Shown here: piece by piece, positions 43,804-52,405 of the stretch
How positions within the stretch are numbered: the stretch's first letter is position 1
Layout: every line of letters begins with the position of its first letter
From: Mycobacterium colombiense
Lineage (GTDB): Bacteria; Actinomycetota; Actinomycetes; Mycobacteriales; Mycobacteriaceae
Assembly: GCF_003284975.1 (NCBI RefSeq)
Contig: NZ_QMEU01000006.1
Location: forward strand, 58,020-122,019
DNA length: 64,000 bases
Direction: 5' to 3'
Program-made: the position numbers and the translations under genes
Notes under the pieces: generated by a model
What the model saw: the letters and a program-made list of their open reading frames with translations, nothing else
Told to the model about the DNA's origin: nothing
Databases searched by the model: none

Positions 43804-44694
43804 TTGACGAAGGCGTCTGAGGAATCCGCGCAGACCGAATGGACCGTGCAGGGTCTGCTGGACCTGTTCGACGTCCAGGAAGACGGGCAGGACAAGTTCA
43901 CCGGCGAGACCGGCATCGCGGCGGGCGACGAACGCCAGGTGGTGGAGGGCACCCAGGTGCTCGCGCAGGCGATCGTCGCGGTGGCCAAACGCTTCCCCGA
44001 CAAGTCGGTGCGCTCGGCGCACGCCGTCTTCTCGCGCGCGATCACCGTCGGCCCGCCCATCGAACTGGTGCTCGACGTCGTGGCCGAGGGCCGCTCCACC
44101 GCCACCGCGGTGGTCGCCGTGCACCAGAACGGCCGGCGCTGCCTGAGCATCACGGTGCTGGCCGACGTCCCCACCGACGACGTCATCCGTCACCACCTGC
44201 CGCGCCCCGACGTCACCGGCCCGGCGGACGCGAACCCCTCGCCGATGCCGATGGTCGGTCGCGAACTACGCCTCGTGGACGTCGTCGACGTCAACAGCCC
44301 CGACGAGGTCGGCCCGCCGGAGCTGTACGCGTGGCTGCACTACGACCCGATCCCCACCCGCGACGAGTTGGCCAAGGCGCTGCTCGCGTACTTCACCGGC
44401 CATCTCGGGATCTCCACCACCATGCGGGCGCACGACGGCATCGGCACCGCGCAGGCGCACCTGACCGTGTCGACCGCGCCGATGAGCATCTCGGTCGCCT
44501 TCCACGAACCGGTGGACTGGACCGGGTGGCTGCTCTACACCCACGAGAGCACCCAGGTCGGCGCGGGCATGTCGTACGTGCGCGGGACCGTGCACTCCGA
44601 AGAGGGCGAGTTGCTGGCATCCTTCGCCCAGGAGGCGCTGATCCGCCCGCTGCGCACCAGCGACACGGCGATCGACTCCCGCGCGCGGTTCTAA
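43804..44694 (+). CDS. acyl-CoA thioesterase II (TesB-like)
   Basis: 296 residues with two hotdog halves: QVVEGTQVLAQAIVAVAKRFPDKSVRSAHAVFSRAITVGPPIELVLDVVAEGRS in the first and LAYFTGHLGISTTMRAHDGIGTAQAHLTVSTAPMSISVAFHEPVDWTGWLLYTHESTQVGAGMSYVRGTVHSEEGELLASFAQEALIRP in the second, the typical TesB pattern. It releases CoA from acyl-CoA. The start is TTG with GAGAGGTG upstream. The LLM gene follows after 4 bp, so it heads the operon TesB-LLM-ACAD. Confidence 0.88.
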   Translation: MTKASEESAQTEWTVQGLLDLFDVQEDGQDKFTGETGIAAGDERQVVEGTQVLAQAIVAVAKRFPDKSVRSAHAVFSRAITVGPPIELVLDVVAEGRSTATAVVAVHQNGRRCLSITVLADVPTDDVIRHHLPRPDVTGPADANPSPMPMVGRELRLVDVVDVNSPDEVGPPELYAWLHYDPIPTRDELAKALLAYFTGHLGISTTMRAHDGIGTAQAHLTVSTAPMSISVAFHEPVDWTGWLLYTHESTQVGAGMSYVRGTVHSEEGELLASFAQEALIRPLRTSDTAIDSRARF

Positions 44695-44698
44695 GGCC

Positions 44699-45619
44699 AT
44701 GCGATTCACCATCACCCACCCGATGCACAGTCATCCGTACAACCCGGAGCTGGTGAGCGGGGACGGGATCGGCAAGGTGGCCGCCGCGACCGAGGCGGCC
44801 GGAATCCACGGCTTCGGCTTCACCGACCATCCGGCGCCCTCGCAGCGCTGGCTGGAGGCCGGCGGACACGATGCGTTGGATCCCTTTGTCGCCTTGGGTT
44901 TCGCGGCGGCGACGACGTCCACGCTGCGGCTGATCCCCAACATCGTGGTGCTGCCGTACCGAAACCCGTTCGTGGTGGCCAAGTCCGGCGCCACCCTGGA
45001 CCTGCTCTCGGGCGGGCGGTTCACCCTCGCGGTGGGCGTGGGTTACCTCAAGCGCGAGTTCGCGGCGCTGGGGGTCAGCTACGACGAGCGCGCCGAGCTG
45101 TTCGAGGAATCGCTGCAGGTGATCCGGGCCATTTGGACCGGCGACGATATCTCCTTTGAGGGCAAGCACTTCAGTGCACGCGGCATCACCGCACATCCCC
45201 GCCCGGTCAGCGATCCGCACCCGCCGATCTGGATCGGGGGCAACACGTCGTCGTCGCGGCAGCGGGTGGCCCAGTACGGCGACGGGTGGTGCCCGTTCCC
45301 GGCGCCGCCGCAGCTGGCCCAGACGGCCGGCACGGCCGTCATCGACTCGGTGTCGAAGCTCGCCGACGGCATCGACGACCTGCGGCGCAGATGCGATGCC
45401 GCGCAGCGGGATTGGTCGTCGATCGACATCACGTTCACCAACTTCGAGGGCGGCAGCATCACCGACGACGACTTCAACGCCGACGCCTACCTGCACGGCT
45501 TGGAGAAGCTGGAGAAGCTGGGCGTCACGTGGGTCAGCGTTCACCTGCCCGGCGACAGCCTGACGCATGCGCTCGAAACCCTCGACCGGTTCCGCACCCT
45601 GGTCATCGACGCGGCCTGA
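44699..45619 (+). CDS. LLM-class F420-dependent oxidoreductase
   Basis: 306 residues: ITHPMHSHPYNPELVSGDGIGKVAAATEAAGIHGFGFTDHPAPSQRW, LRLIPNIVVLPYRNPFVVAKSGATLDLLSGGRFTLAVGVGYLKREFAALG and HPPIWIGGNTSSSRQRVAQYGDGW are landmarks of the F420-dependent luciferase-like family. The substrate is probably an intermediate of the cluster's pathway. The TGA overlaps the acyl-CoA dehydrogenase ATG (TGATG), so translation is coupled. Confidence 0.88.
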   Translation: MRFTITHPMHSHPYNPELVSGDGIGKVAAATEAAGIHGFGFTDHPAPSQRWLEAGGHDALDPFVALGFAAATTSTLRLIPNIVVLPYRNPFVVAKSGATLDLLSGGRFTLAVGVGYLKREFAALGVSYDERAELFEESLQVIRAIWTGDDISFEGKHFSARGITAHPRPVSDPHPPIWIGGNTSSSRQRVAQYGDGWCPFPAPPQLAQTAGTAVIDSVSKLADGIDDLRRRCDAAQRDWSSIDITFTNFEGGSITDDDFNADAYLHGLEKLEKLGVTWVSVHLPGDSLTHALETLDRFRTLVIDAA

Positions 45620-46809
45620 TGGACTTCTCCCGCGTCGACCTTTCGCCCGAGGAGCAGAAATTCCTCGATGAGACCCGGGCGTTCATGGCCGAACACGTCA
45701 CCGACGACGTGCTTCGGCGCGATCGTGAGACCGGTGAAAACTTCAGTGAACCGGTGCATCTGGCGCTAGGCGAAGCGGGTTATCTGACCTCGGACTGGTA
45801 CCAGGAGTCCGAAGGGGGATTCGACCCGGTGCGCCGGCGAATCTTCCACCTCGAGATCGGTCGCGCCCACACCCCGTGGTTCCACTGGGGCACCACGGCG
45901 GTCGTCGCCCGGTTGGTTAAGCAATTCGGCGCGCCCGAACTCGCCGATGCGATCCTGCCGGGCGTGCTATCCGGGGAGATCCGGCTCTGCCTGGGCTACA
46001 CCGAGCCCGAGGGCGGCTCGGACGTCGCCACCTGCAAGACCCGGGCCGTGCGTGAGGCGGACGGAGCGAGCTGGATCATCAATGGCTCCAAGATGTTCAC
46101 CTCCAACGCGCAGAACGCCAAGTACGTCTTCCTGCTCACCAACACCGATCCGCAGGGCCCGAAACACAAGAATCTCACCATGTTCCTGGTGCCGCTGGAT
46201 TCGCCAGGCATCGAGATCCAGGGCATCCGCACGCTGGACGGTGACCGCACCAACATCGTGTACTACAGCGACGTGCGGGTCGACGACCTGTACCGGATCG
46301 GTGAGGTCAACGGCGGCTGGACGGTGATGCGGTTCGCCCTCGACGCCGAACACGGCATCACCGATCCCCAAGACCATGGCCTGCAGAACATTTCGATGCT
46401 TTCGGAGCACGGCCACCGGATGGCCGAGGCGGCCGACGGGGTCGCGGCGATCCTGTCGAGACCCGATGCGACGGGCCGGCGGCCGATCGACGACGACGCG
46501 ATCAAATACCGGCTCGGGCGCAGCATGGCCCGCATCGAGGCGGCCATGTCCACCCCCGGAATGTATGGGCGGGTGGCGCTCATCCAGACCATGCGTGAGG
46601 TGTCCCAGGAACTGATGGACCTGCTCGGGACGGCGTCGGCACTGCCCACCGACACACCGGGTTCGGCGGACTTCGCCGATAATGGCGCCATCGAGTTCAT
46701 CTTCCGGCACGCCGTGCCGGCCGGCATCTACGGCGGCACCATGGAGGTGTTCCGCAACATGATCGCCCAGCACGAACTGGGGCTCGGGCGTCCTAGCTAC
46801 GGGCGCTGA
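45619..46809 (+). CDS. acyl-CoA dehydrogenase family protein
   Basis: 396 residues. ACAD features: RLCLGYTEPEGGSDVATCKTRAV (FAD-binding), SWIINGSKMFTSNAQNAKYVFLL, TNIVYYSDVRVDDLYRIGEVNGGW, and C-terminal FIFRHAVPAGIYGGTMEVFRNMIAQHELGLGRPSYGR. The line IYGGTMEVFRNMIA resembles the steroid-type alpha2beta2 FadE groups. It probably desaturates a CoA-activated ring-derived acid. Its 3' end overlaps the converging DUF427 gene by 17 bp. Confidence 0.9.
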   Translation: MDFSRVDLSPEEQKFLDETRAFMAEHVTDDVLRRDRETGENFSEPVHLALGEAGYLTSDWYQESEGGFDPVRRRIFHLEIGRAHTPWFHWGTTAVVARLVKQFGAPELADAILPGVLSGEIRLCLGYTEPEGGSDVATCKTRAVREADGASWIINGSKMFTSNAQNAKYVFLLTNTDPQGPKHKNLTMFLVPLDSPGIEIQGIRTLDGDRTNIVYYSDVRVDDLYRIGEVNGGWTVMRFALDAEHGITDPQDHGLQNISMLSEHGHRMAEAADGVAAILSRPDATGRRPIDDDAIKYRLGRSMARIEAAMSTPGMYGRVALIQTMREVSQELMDLLGTASALPTDTPGSADFADNGAIEFIFRHAVPAGIYGGTMEVFRNMIAQHELGLGRPSYGR

Positions 46810-47479
46810 CCGGCAGCTCGGCCGTCACCTTGACGCGGGTCTCGTCGAAACTCAGAAACCCCTTGATGGGCAGGCTTTCCGGCGGCGGCCCGGGATAACT
46901 CCACGCGACGTCGGCCACGACATGGTCACCCGAGGCGAACGACCAGTACGTCGCGAAACCCTTGTAATTGCAGTAACTCTCGGTCTCGGAGCGCCGCAGC
47001 AGATCGGTGCGCACGTGAGCCGGATCGACGTAGAGCCGCGGGGCGAGCGCGGTCTCGAACACGATCACCGTGTCGTCGGTGTCCACCAGCGTCGCGCCCT
47101 CGGCGCGGACGCGCAGGCGCCGCCTGGTCGGACGGCAATCGACGCGGTGATAGGGATTGGGCGGGTAGTGCACGAGCCTGCGCCCCTCTTCCAGCCAGGT
47201 GTCGACCGCGCCCCAGGGCACCTGGACGAAACCCGGCGCTTCCGGTTCGGGCTCGCTCGGCAGGTCGCCCACCTCGTCGGCGGCGAAGGCGTAGCTCAGC
47301 GGCCGGCCCCGGCGGTGCACCATCAGCGCCCGCTCGGTGTCGATCACCACCCGCCCGTCCTTGACGGCCTGCACCCGCCGGGGGTGCGGTTCGACGTAGA
47401 CGACCTCGTCGGGGATCGCGGGTGAGAAGCGTCCCGCGGGATCGCTGCTGAGCGGACCCCGCCCGGCCACCAGACTCAT
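46793..47479 (-). CDS. tandem DUF427 protein
   Basis: 228 residues holding two DUF427 domains: the first RRVQAVKDGRVVIDTERALMVHRRGRPLSYAFAADEVG, the second RRLRVRAEGATLVDTDDTVIVFETALAPRLYVDPAHV with the full ETESYCNYKGFATYWSFASGDHVVADVAWSYPGP block. The single-domain relative at 15583 is half this size. The function is unknown. ATG 47479 is preferred; the frame extends 20 codons upstream without a good start. Confidence 0.82.
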   Translation of the reverse strand: MSLVAGRGPLSSDPAGRFSPAIPDEVVYVEPHPRRVQAVKDGRVVIDTERALMVHRRGRPLSYAFAADEVGDLPSEPEPEAPGFVQVPWGAVDTWLEEGRRLVHYPPNPYHRVDCRPTRRRLRVRAEGATLVDTDDTVIVFETALAPRLYVDPAHVRTDLLRRSETESYCNYKGFATYWSFASGDHVVADVAWSYPGPPPESLPIKGFLSFDETRVKVTAELPVSARS

Positions 47480-47580
47480 GCGTGCCAGCCTAAGTCCATC
47501 GAACGTCGCGCTAGCGTGGCACTCGGGATCCGGCGTCACGCTGGCGTGACGCTCGAGCGGCAGAGAGCGGGAACTTACCC

Positions 47581-48759
47581 ATGGCGGGACCGGTAGCAGG
47601 CGTCAAAGTCGTCGAACTCGGGGTCTGGGTGGCCGGGCCGGCCGCCGGCGGCATCCTGGCGGACTGGGGCGCCGACGTGATCAAGATCGAGCCGCCCACC
47701 GGTGATCCGGCGCGCATGTTCGGTCGCATGTTGGGCTGCGATCTGGGCCTGAACCCACCATTCGAGATGGACAACCGGTCCAAGCGCAGCGTCGTACTGG
47801 ACCTGGGCACCGACGCAGGCCGCTCCACCGCCTTCGAATTGCTTTCCGACGCAGACGTTTTCCTGACCAACGTGCGCCCCGGCGCGCTGCAGCGCCTCGG
47901 CCTGGACTTCGAGTCGGTGTCGGCGGCCAACCCCCGCCTGGTCTACGGGCTCATCACCGGATATGGCGAAAGCGGGCCCGACGCCGACCGCGCCGCTTAC
48001 GATGTGGCCGCCTTCTGGTCCCGGGCCGGGGTGGCGCACCTGCTCACCCGTCCCGGCGACACGCCCCCGTTCCAGCGCGGCGGCATGGGCGACCACTCCG
48101 CCGGGATGACGATGGCCGCGGCCGTGTGCGCGGCGCTGCTCGCGCGCGAACGCACCGGGACGGGCCAACTGGTCACGACCTCGCTGTACCGGCAGGGTGC
48201 CTACACCGTCAGCTTCGACCTCAACACCTATCTGATGAGCGGCCAGCCGATCGCCATCGGCCAGCGCGAAACGATGGGCAACCCGTGCATGAACAACTAC
48301 GCCGCCTCCGACGGGCGGCGGTTCTGGATCGTCGGCCTGGAGCCCGAGCGGCACTGGCCGGCGCTGTGCCGCGCGGTGGGCCGGCCCGAGTGGCGCGACG
48401 ACCCGCGCTTCGCCGATGCCCGGGCCCGCGCCACGAACTCGGCCGCGCTGATCGCCGCGTTGGATGACATCTTCGCGACGCGGCCCCTCGACGAGTGGGC
48501 GCAAATCTTCGCCGGCGAACCGGATTTCTTCTGGTCGCCGATCAACACCCTCGAGGACGTCATCGCCGACGAGCAGTTCCACGCCGCGGGGGGAATCGTT
48601 TATGTGCCCGACGCCGCCGACGCACAAGCCGCCGTGCCGATGGTCGCCACGCCGGCGGACTTCCACGGGACGCCCTGGGCGCCGCGTTCTGCGGCACCGG
48701 AACTCGGGCAGCACACCGAGGAAGTCCTGGCCGACCTCGAGGCGCGCCGCGGTTCCTGA
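47581..48759 (+). CDS. CaiB/BaiF family III CoA-transferase
   Basis: 392 residues. Family features: VAGVKVVELGVWVAGPAAGGILADWGADVIKIEPPTGDP, NRSKRSVVLDLGT, NVRPGALQRLGLD, and catalytic Asp141 in AAYDVAAFWSRAG, followed by GGMGDHSAGM. It moves CoA between carboxylic acids without ATP; here it would activate a ring-cleavage acid. A 30-bp palindromic element follows 13 bp after its stop, so the genes downstream are probably a separate transcription unit. Confidence 0.9.
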   Translation: MAGPVAGVKVVELGVWVAGPAAGGILADWGADVIKIEPPTGDPARMFGRMLGCDLGLNPPFEMDNRSKRSVVLDLGTDAGRSTAFELLSDADVFLTNVRPGALQRLGLDFESVSAANPRLVYGLITGYGESGPDADRAAYDVAAFWSRAGVAHLLTRPGDTPPFQRGGMGDHSAGMTMAAAVCAALLARERTGTGQLVTTSLYRQGAYTVSFDLNTYLMSGQPIAIGQRETMGNPCMNNYAASDGRRFWIVGLEPERHWPALCRAVGRPEWRDDPRFADARARATNSAALIAALDDIFATRPLDEWAQIFAGEPDFFWSPINTLEDVIADEQFHAAGGIVYVPDAADAQAAVPMVATPADFHGTPWAPRSAAPELGQHTEEVLADLEARRGS

Positions 48760-48772
48760 CGGGCCACCCGGA

Positions 48773-48802
48773 GCTTTACAAATTTCGCCGGAAGTGTCAC
48801 GC
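48773..48802. promoter_or_regulatory. 30-bp interrupted palindrome, copy C
   Basis: Starts GCTTTACAAA, ends GAAGTGTCACGC, same length and spacing as copies A and B. It lies 116 bp before the first gene of the long P450-monooxygenase operon. Confidence 0.7.
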
Positions 48803-48918
48803 TGTCCGGTGAGCCGCGTCGCCCGGTGCGGGATGCGGCTCCAGCCCCTGGGAAAGCCCATGACAAGCGCGTGAGACCCGCCAGCGGACCGCGGCGGGTG
48901 GTGGTGAGGAATGGATCG

Positions 48919-49482
48919 ATGGTCGCTCCGACGTTCGACATCAGCAAGAGCAGCGCTGCGGAAACAACCCGCGCACACGGCGAGGGTCTGCGCTACCGAC
49001 TCGACGTGGTGGCGGCCAGCGCCGTCGATGTCGTGCAATCGGCGGGCGGCTGGCTCTACGACCGGGCGATGGCCGGTTGGGAAGTGACAGTGCTGCTCCC
49101 GCGTGGCTGCGACACCCGGTCGCTGCGGATCCTGGGGGTGCGGGCGGCGGACCTCGAGCCGGAGCTCGCCGGACTGGGGGAGGGCTCGACGAGCCTGGCC
49201 GTCAGCGCCGATGCGTTCACCGCCGACGCCCGGGTGCGGTCCGTGGTCCTCGAGGCGCTGGACAACCGGCTGACCGAGGTCGCGCTGTGGGGCGACGGGT
49301 GGCCGCTGAACGTGGGCCGCGCGACCACCCGGGCGCAGCATCTGCTCAGCGGTGCGGCCCGCATGTTCAAGGGCTATGCGCTTGCGGCGGCGGGCATTCC
49401 GGCCACGACGGTCGGCGCCACCGAGGCGCTGCTGTGCGACGTGGGTTCGGGGTCCGACTCAGAGCTGATCCGGCTCGACTAG
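48919..49482 (+). CDS. conserved hypothetical protein, first gene of the P450 operon
   Basis: 187 residues that I do not recognise. Visible: an N-terminal KSSAAETTRAHGEGLRYRLDVVAASAVDVVQSAGGWLYDRAMAGWEVTVLLP segment, then PRGCDTRSLRILGVRAADLE, and a C-terminal helix HLLSGAARMFKGYALAAAG. There is no membrane segment, signal peptide or known catalytic motif. It sits first in a tight operon (3 bp before the next gene) with P450, dehydrogenases and a flavin monooxygenase, behind a 30-bp palindrome, so it likely serves that pathway. GAGGA precedes the ATG. Confidence 0.65.
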   Translation: MVAPTFDISKSSAAETTRAHGEGLRYRLDVVAASAVDVVQSAGGWLYDRAMAGWEVTVLLPRGCDTRSLRILGVRAADLEPELAGLGEGSTSLAVSADAFTADARVRSVVLEALDNRLTEVALWGDGWPLNVGRATTRAQHLLSGAARMFKGYALAAAGIPATTVGATEALLCDVGSGSDSELIRLD

Positions 49483-49485
49483 GCC

Positions 49486-50190
49486 ATGAAGAAGTACTTC
49501 CGACACACGCTGCTCTACCTGCACGAGACGATCTCGCTGGGATCCGGGCGAAGCGACCGGTTCACCGAGATCTTCACCGACACTTATCAACCGATGATGG
49601 AACAACTCGGCGCGCGGCTGTTCGCGATCTGGGAATCCACGCCGTACAACGGTCACTGGCCGCAGGCGACGATCATCTGGGAGATCGACGGGTTCGCCGA
49701 TTACGCCAGGATCGGCGCCGCGCAGGCCCGCGGCGGCAGCCACGAGGCCGCATCCGGAAAATGGGCGGCATTCCTGGCCGACATCGGCGCCTCGGGGGAG
49801 GGCCGCATCATGTACCCCGGCCCCAGCAACAAGACGCTCGCGCAACTGCGCGAGGCCAATTTCACTGCGCCGCTGGTGATTCAAGAGATCATGCAGACCA
49901 AACCGGGCCGCCAGGACGACTACATCCGCGAACTGGAGCGGCTCTACGTTCCCTGGTCGGAACGCACCGGCAAGCGCTGGCTCGGTTCGTTCACCACGAC
50001 ATTCCGGTACAACGAGGTCATCCACTACTGGGCGCTGGACGGCGGCTGGGACTGCTTCGCCGAGCACTACCCCTCCTGGAAAGAGAGCCCGCCCGCCGAG
50101 ATCGTCACCTGGATGAGTGTGGCCCCCGCGTTGCGCGACGGCTGGGAGGATTCCATTCTGCAGGCCCTACCGCCCTCGCCGCTGCAGTGA
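49486..50190 (+). CDS. conserved hypothetical protein, dimeric alpha/beta-barrel-like
   Basis: 234 residues, not firmly recognised. The two halves look alike: RHTLLYLHETISLGSGRSDRFTEIFTDTYQPMMEQLGARLFAIWESTP and LVIQEIMQTKPGRQDDYIRELERLYVPWSERTGKRWLGSFTTTFR, each beta-alpha-beta, suggesting a duplicated ferredoxin-like (NIPSNAP or dimeric barrel) fold. The many Trp and Tyr fit a hydrophobic ligand. Its stop overlaps the P450 start by 4 bp (GTGA), pointing to a role with that enzyme. Confidence 0.65.
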   Translation: MKKYFRHTLLYLHETISLGSGRSDRFTEIFTDTYQPMMEQLGARLFAIWESTPYNGHWPQATIIWEIDGFADYARIGAAQARGGSHEAASGKWAAFLADIGASGEGRIMYPGPSNKTLAQLREANFTAPLVIQEIMQTKPGRQDDYIRELERLYVPWSERTGKRWLGSFTTTFRYNEVIHYWALDGGWDCFAEHYPSWKESPPAEIVTWMSVAPALRDGWEDSILQALPPSPLQ

Positions 50191-51428
50191 CGGAGCTACG
50201 AAACCTGGTGAGCGTCAAGGACTTCAGCTACGATCCGTTCGACGCGGCGGTGATGGCGAACCCGTTGCCGTACTACCGGATCCTGCGCGATCACCACCCG
50301 GTGTACTACATGCCGCAGTGGGACACGTTCGCCCTGTCGCGTTTCGAGGACATCTGGACTGTGCTGGAAGTCAACAACGGCACCTTCGTCGCCTCGGAAG
50401 GGACGCTGCCGCCGGCATCGGTTCTGGCGCAACACAACAGCGGCCCGGTCGCCGACCCGCCCCTGCACCCGCTGCCGTTCCATGCCATGTTCGACGCCGA
50501 CCTGTACGGTGAGATCAGGCGGACCCATTCCCGGCCGTTTCGGCCGCGGGCGGTCACCGACCTCGAGGGCCGCATCCGCGCGCTGGCCAACGAACGCCTC
50601 GACGACCTGCTGCCGGACGGGTCGTTCGATCTGACCCAGGACTACGGCGGCATCGTGGTGGCCGCCATCGTCTGCGAATTGTGCGGCATCCCCACCGATC
50701 TCGCGCCGCAGGTCCTCGCCACCGTCAACGCCGGCAGCCTCGCCCAGCCCGGCGAAGGCGTGGACACCGGACAGGCGCGGCCCAACTACTTCGAATACCT
50801 GCTGCCCGCGGTCCAGCGTCGCCGCGCCGATTCGTCCGGCGGGCCGCTTGACGTCGTCGACGGTCTGCTCGGCTATCACCTGCCCGACGGCAGCGCGCTC
50901 GACGACATGGAAGTCGCGACCCAGATGCTGTGCATCTTCATCGGGGGAACCGAGACGGTGCCCAAAATCGTCGCCCACGGCCTCTGGGAGCTCAGCCGCC
51001 GGCCCGACCAGCTGGCCGCCGTGCGCGCCGACCTGGAGAACAACGTGCACATCGCGCGCGACGAGATGATCCGATTCTGCGCGCCGGCGCAGTGGTTCGC
51101 GCGAACGGTGCGCAAGCCCTTCGAGATTCACGACCAGACCCTCAACCCGGGCCAGCGCGTCATCACCCTGCTCGCATCCGCCAACCGCGACGAACGCGAA
51201 TACCCCGAGCCCGACGAGTTCATCTGGGACCGGCCCATCCGCCGCTCCCTGGCGTTCGGCCGCGGCCAGCACTTCTGCATCGGATATCACCTGGCGCGGC
51301 TGGAAGTGGCTGTGCTGTTGGAAGAATGGCTGCGCCGGGTCCCCGACTACGCGATCGACGGCCAAGCCGCCACCCGGCTGCCGTCCAGCTTCCAATGGGG
51401 CTGGAACAACATCCCGGTGGAGGTCTGA
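50187..51428 (+). CDS. cytochrome P450 of the catabolic cluster
   Basis: 413 residues. I-helix motif GGTET at 253-257, K-helix EMIR at 293-296, heme loop FGRGQHFCIGYHLARLE with Cys364. The I-helix reads GGTETVPK instead of the usual AGHETT type, as in some bacterial sterol or terpene P450s. It would hydroxylate the growth substrate. No ferredoxin or reductase gene is nearby. GTG 50187 overlaps the previous stop; GTG 50208 is an alternative. Confidence 0.88.
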   Translation: MTELRNLVSVKDFSYDPFDAAVMANPLPYYRILRDHHPVYYMPQWDTFALSRFEDIWTVLEVNNGTFVASEGTLPPASVLAQHNSGPVADPPLHPLPFHAMFDADLYGEIRRTHSRPFRPRAVTDLEGRIRALANERLDDLLPDGSFDLTQDYGGIVVAAIVCELCGIPTDLAPQVLATVNAGSLAQPGEGVDTGQARPNYFEYLLPAVQRRRADSSGGPLDVVDGLLGYHLPDGSALDDMEVATQMLCIFIGGTETVPKIVAHGLWELSRRPDQLAAVRADLENNVHIARDEMIRFCAPAQWFARTVRKPFEIHDQTLNPGQRVITLLASANRDEREYPEPDEFIWDRPIRRSLAFGRGQHFCIGYHLARLEVAVLLEEWLRRVPDYAIDGQAATRLPSSFQWGWNNIPVEV

Positions 51429-51429
51429 C

Positions 51430-52398
51430 GTGTGGTCCTACCGGATCATCGCCCCGTATCAGTTCGAGCGCAATACTATTGATGACAAGACCCCCGACTG
51501 CCTGGCCGATGGGCAGGTGCTGCTGCGGTTTTCGGCCGCGGGCGTGTGCGGCAGCGACCTGCCGGCCTTTCGCGGCGCCAGGGGCCGCATCCCGGGTGAC
51601 GACGGCCGCAGCGGCCCCGAAAAGGACGGCTTCCCCATCCACGAGGTCGCCGGCGAGGTGATCGCCAGCCGGCATCCCGCGCACCGCCCCGGCGATCACG
51701 TGGTCGGCTGGGCCTCCGGGTTCGACGGCATGATGGAACGCATCGTCAGCAACGGCGACGGGCTGGCGCCCTACGATCCGGCGCTCACCCCGGCCCAGGC
51801 GGTCGGGCTGCAACCCTTGGCCTGCGTCCTCTACGCCTGCGAACAGCTCGGCGACCTCGCCGGCCGGCACGTCGCGATCATCGGCCAGGGATCGATCGGC
51901 GTGTTGTTCTCCTATGTCGCCAAGGCGGCGGGTGCGCGGCGCGTCACCGGGATCGATCCGATCGACCGCCGCGATCTGGCAAGGGCTTTCGGGGTTGACG
52001 ACCCGGTGCGCGCCACCAGCGACCGCTGGGTGAGCCAGCTCGATCCCGCAGACCGCGCCGACGTCGTCATCGAGGCCGTCGGCCACCAGGTCGCCACCCT
52101 GACCCATGCGATCGACGCCGCCGCCCCCGGCGGCACCGTGTTCTACTTCGGCGTCGCCGATGACGAGATGTACCCGATCAACATGCGGGCGATGCTGCGC
52201 AACAACCTCACCCTGAAATCCGGTGTGACGCTGGACCGCCGGCGAATGCTGGAGCTGGCGGGCAAGTTCGCCGCCGAGCACCCGTGGCTGCTGGGCGCCT
52301 ACCTGACCCACACGTTCGGCGTCGACGGGGTGCAGGACGCCTTCGAGCTGGCCTGCCGGCCGGACCCCGAACGCATCAAGATCGCGATCGCCGGATGA
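51430..52398 (+). CDS. zinc-type alcohol dehydrogenase lacking the structural zinc loop
   Basis: 322 residues. Catalytic zinc ligands are present: Cys in AAGVCGSDLPAF and His-Glu in FPIHEVAGEV. NAD(P) motif HVAIIGQGSIGVLFSYVAKAAGARRV. The four-cysteine structural-zinc lobe normally between them is missing, and the protein is about 25-30 residues shorter than usual. It could oxidise the alcohol made by the P450. One base separates its GTG from the P450 stop, so it is in the same operon. Confidence 0.85.
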   Translation: MWSYRIIAPYQFERNTIDDKTPDCLADGQVLLRFSAAGVCGSDLPAFRGARGRIPGDDGRSGPEKDGFPIHEVAGEVIASRHPAHRPGDHVVGWASGFDGMMERIVSNGDGLAPYDPALTPAQAVGLQPLACVLYACEQLGDLAGRHVAIIGQGSIGVLFSYVAKAAGARRVTGIDPIDRRDLARAFGVDDPVRATSDRWVSQLDPADRADVVIEAVGHQVATLTHAIDAAAPGGTVFYFGVADDEMYPINMRAMLRNNLTLKSGVTLDRRRMLELAGKFAAEHPWLLGAYLTHTFGVDGVQDAFELACRPDPERIKIAIAG

Positions 52399-52405
52399 GC
52401 CGACC

